Assembly (NCBI GenBank): GCA_937138415.1
Contig: CAKZPA010000034.1
Location: forward strand, 1 to 64,000
Direction of reading: 5' to 3'
From: an uncultured Nitrospiraceae bacterium
GTDB taxonomy: Bacteria; Nitrospirota; Thermodesulfovibrionia; Thermodesulfovibrionales; SM23-35
DNA length: 64,000 nt
Below are positions 62,122 to 64,000 of this stretch, piece by piece (position 1 is the stretch's first letter; each line of letters begins with the position of its first letter). The notes under the pieces were generated by a model, which was given only the letters and a program-made list of their open reading frames with translations, made no database searches and had not been told where the DNA came from. The position numbers and the translations under genes were made by a program.

Positions 62122-62862
62122 GTGCGGCAGGTTGTCTCGATCGTAAATCACAAAGGCGGCGTCGGGAAGACAACGTCGGTCGTCAACATCGCCGCCTGCC
62201 TGGGTGAACTCGGGGAAAAGGTCCTCGTCATCGACCTCGATCCGCAGGGGAGCGCCAGTTTGTCGTACGGCGTGGCTGATGATAGAAACGCCCTCCTCCA
62301 GTCTCTCCAGAAGACGACCGCGTTGCCCGTTCTCCCAACAAAAGCTCCGCGCGTCGACATCGTGCCCGCAGGGCCGAAACTCGCCGAGGCACGGCAGAGA
62401 TTTTCAGGGAGCATCGGGAACGAACTCCTGAGGAGGTGCTTCACCTATACGGACGGCGATTGGGCGTACGTCATCATCGACTGCCCGCCGAGCTTGGGCA
62501 TATTCACGATAAATGCCCTCACGGCGTGCGCCCACGTGCTCATCCCCGTCGAAGCGAACTTCCTCTCCTTCAGCGGCCTGCGCCAGATGATCGATGCAGT
62601 GCAACAATTCACGTCCCGGAATCCGGCGCTCACGATCCGTGGGATCATCCCCTGCAGGGCCCGGACCCGCCGGCGCATCCACGAGGCGTTCCTCGAAAAG
62701 ATCGAGGAACTTCTCCCCGGTGGGGTCACTCCCACGGTGCGCGAGAACGTCTCACTCGCCGAGGCGCCGCAGAGTGGATTGCCGGTTATCCTCTACGCTC
62801 CGAATTCGAACGGAGCGTACGACTACCGTCGGGTCGCGCAATGGCTTCTGGACAAGCTCTGA
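62122..62862 (+). CDS. ParA/Soj-family ATPase
   Basis: 246 residues. Deviant Walker A KGGVGKTT at the N-terminus, Walker A' VLVIDLDPQGSAS, Walker B YVIIDCPPSLG. Typical length for chromosome or plasmid partition or cell-positioning ParA proteins. No parB gene or parS-like palindrome is visible next to it, so it may position another cargo. GTG start with gaggagg five bases upstream. Confidence 0.88.
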   Translation: MRQVVSIVNHKGGVGKTTSVVNIAACLGELGEKVLVIDLDPQGSASLSYGVADDRNALLQSLQKTTALPVLPTKAPRVDIVPAGPKLAEARQRFSGSIGNELLRRCFTYTDGDWAYVIIDCPPSLGIFTINALTACAHVLIPVEANFLSFSGLRQMIDAVQQFTSRNPALTIRGIIPCRARTRRRIHEAFLEKIEELLPGGVTPTVRENVSLAEAPQSGLPVILYAPNSNGAYDYRRVAQWLLDKL

Positions 62863-63048
62863 TCGTAGACATCATAGGAAAGCGCGGACGGTCGAAACTG
62901 TTTTTGCCCCTCCCCTCGCCTGCTGCGCATCTCCGCGATCGGGGCGAGGCACCTCTCCTGTATCCCCCGACCCACGTCCGGCGAAGGAAAACAATGTTCC
63001 GTTCGCGCGGCACTTCATTTCAGTGCCGCCTCTTTCGATGGACGGCTC

Positions 63049-63597
63049 TCAGAGTTCCGGGAGAAATTTGAGGGCCGCCCCTATGAACGCCGCCTGCTCT
63101 TTGCTCAGCTCTCCGATCTGACCGCGCCGTTCGGCCATCCGACGGAAGCGGGTGAAGTCTGTCGGTAAATCTTCGGTATCGACCAGATACGCGAGTCTCT
63201 GGATGATGCTCCGTATGTGCTCCGGCGATTTCACGCGTCCTTTCGACTTCGCAAAGTAGAGGACCTTGATTTTCCCCCGCAACCGGTCGTATTCGACGTC
63301 GGTCACCCGGTGAACCGCGAGAACGATGTAATCCCCGAGCGCCTGCCAAAAAACCTCGTCGTACCCCTGCCATTTGGGCAGGAAGAATCTGAGCACGGCA
63401 GGTTTCAGCTTCCCGTTTTGCGGGAAGCTCTTGTAGAGGATGACCGGGAACTTCTCGACCGTTTCCTCCTCGAGGCTTTCCAGCATCTCGAACAGGATGA
63501 TCCTCTGCTGTTTGCGGAGGAGTTTGTCGATCTGTTCGAGCGTGCTGCCCTGACCCGGAACCGAGCCCAATTTCTGCAAGACTTTCAGAATTTCCAT
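63049..63597 (-). CDS. Hypothetical protein, 182 residues
   Basis: Not recognised. Cytoplasmic, no signal peptide or membrane helix. It begins MEILKVLQKLGSVP and contains LRKQQRIILFEMLESLEEE, KPAVLRFFLPKWQGYDEVFW and RVTDVEYDRLRGKIKVLYF. Good ribosome site (tggagggatcgcgac). It converges with the ParA-like gene; the 186-base gap between them has no obvious terminator. Confidence 0.75.
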   Translation of the reverse strand: MEILKVLQKLGSVPGQGSTLEQIDKLLRKQQRIILFEMLESLEEETVEKFPVILYKSFPQNGKLKPAVLRFFLPKWQGYDEVFWQALGDYIVLAVHRVTDVEYDRLRGKIKVLYFAKSKGRVKSPEHIRSIIQRLAYLVDTEDLPTDFTRFRRMAERRGQIGELSKEQAAFIGAALKFLPEL

Positions 63598-63794
63598 GTC
63601 GCGATCCCTCCAAGCATCCGGACCATTATACCAAGTTGGGACACCCGTGGTCGTGGCGGCCGAGCGACCCTTGGCGCAGGCGCACCTTCAGGCTATACTA
63701 CCCCTATGGCGATCACCGTGGACCTTTCCCATTGCTTTGCCGGGAGGACCCGATGTTCCCTGCCGCATCGGGTGCCGGGCGTGGGGGCTGCATC

Positions 63795-64000
63795 ATGACA
63801 CGTGCGTTGGGAATCCTCCTCAATATCCTCCTTTTTGCCGTCGCGACCTTCGGAACCTCGCTCATGATAGAGAAATATTATCGGGGCGGAATGAAATGGA
63901 TCCTCGTCCCCGCTCTTACCCTCCTGTCGGGAATGCTGCTCGTGACGACGGATTTCGTCGTGCAGGTGCTCACCTCGTTGACGGCTCCCTTTTCCCTGCG
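63795..64000 (+). CDS. Start of a membrane protein, truncated by the window end
   Basis: 68 residues visible: an N-terminal hydrophobic segment (LGILLNILLFAVATFGTSLM), a short polar loop with EKYYRGG, and a second hydrophobic segment (WILVPALTLLSGMLLV). The frame stays open to the edge. A weak ribosome site (gtgggggc) precedes the ATG. No family recognised. Confidence 0.45.
   Translation, partial: MTRALGILLNILLFAVATFGTSLMIEKYYRGGMKWILVPALTLLSGMLLVTTDFVVQVLTSLTAPFSL

Noticed and set aside
62863-63048. Possible parB gene or parS site after the ParA-like gene
   Set aside because: No open frame of suitable size in the same direction and no clear parS-like 16-bp palindrome.

Overview
The window reads as a chromosomal stretch of a Gram-negative bacterium: there are lipoprotein signals, outer-membrane barrels, two-partner secretion, a Ton-type motor and an exosortase with VPLPA-type C-terminal sorting signals. 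Such exosortases are typical of deltaproteobacteria-like lineages and Nitrospirota; the sequence alone does not settle which. No CRISPR array, rRNA, prophage or insertion sequence is visible.

Layout. 1-2.2 kb: an intergenic repeat, an L,D-transpeptidase next to a Braun-type lipoprotein (both minus strand) and a tRNA-Arg(CCT). 2.5-8.9 kb (plus strand): a compact operon of a DUF5132-like protein, an HMA2-like protein, a 229-residue amphipathic-helix protein, a P-type ATPase with an N-terminal HMA2-like domain, a divergent MetK and a DUF3562-like protein. From 8.9 to 61.1 kb every gene I support is on the minus strand. Read in the direction of transcription this long block holds: an orphan PhoB-like regulator; a DUF2292-like gene with a CTERM protein; two more surface genes (CTERM protein, Cys-rich PstS-like protein); a DUF2292-like gene, a SlyD-like FKBP, a TpsB transporter and a 3491-residue TpsA haemagglutinin; a dedicated ExbB-fusion/ExbD/TonB motor; a secreted multidomain protein; a putative porin; a coiled-coil protein and a parvulin-type PPIase; a NusG/RfaH-like factor; flippase, ligase, glycosyltransferases, a GH20-like enzyme, radical SAM protein, XrtD-EpsI exosortase and a WecA-like initiating transferase; then PrsT, a Wza-like exporter, outer-membrane protein, Wzz and a tyrosine-kinase-like ATPase. 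61.5-64 kb: a small zinc-ribbon protein, a ParA-like ATPase, an unknown gene and the start of a membrane protein.

The main regulatory result is that six promoters in the block carry the same architecture: four half-sites of the TGTAA/TGTCA/TTTCA type at an exact 11-bp period, followed after exactly 11 nt by a -10-like hexamer. This is the geometry of PhoB-dependent promoters. The sites lie before the phoB-like gene itself, both DUF2292-like genes, the leader of a CTERM gene, the porin operon and the prsT-wza-wzz operon. With the PstS-like protein, this suggests a phosphate-starvation surface programme linking exopolysaccharide, exosortase-sorted proteins, a giant TPS exoprotein and a private Ton motor with its own porin. 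That functional reading is inference; the site geometry and gene order are seen directly.
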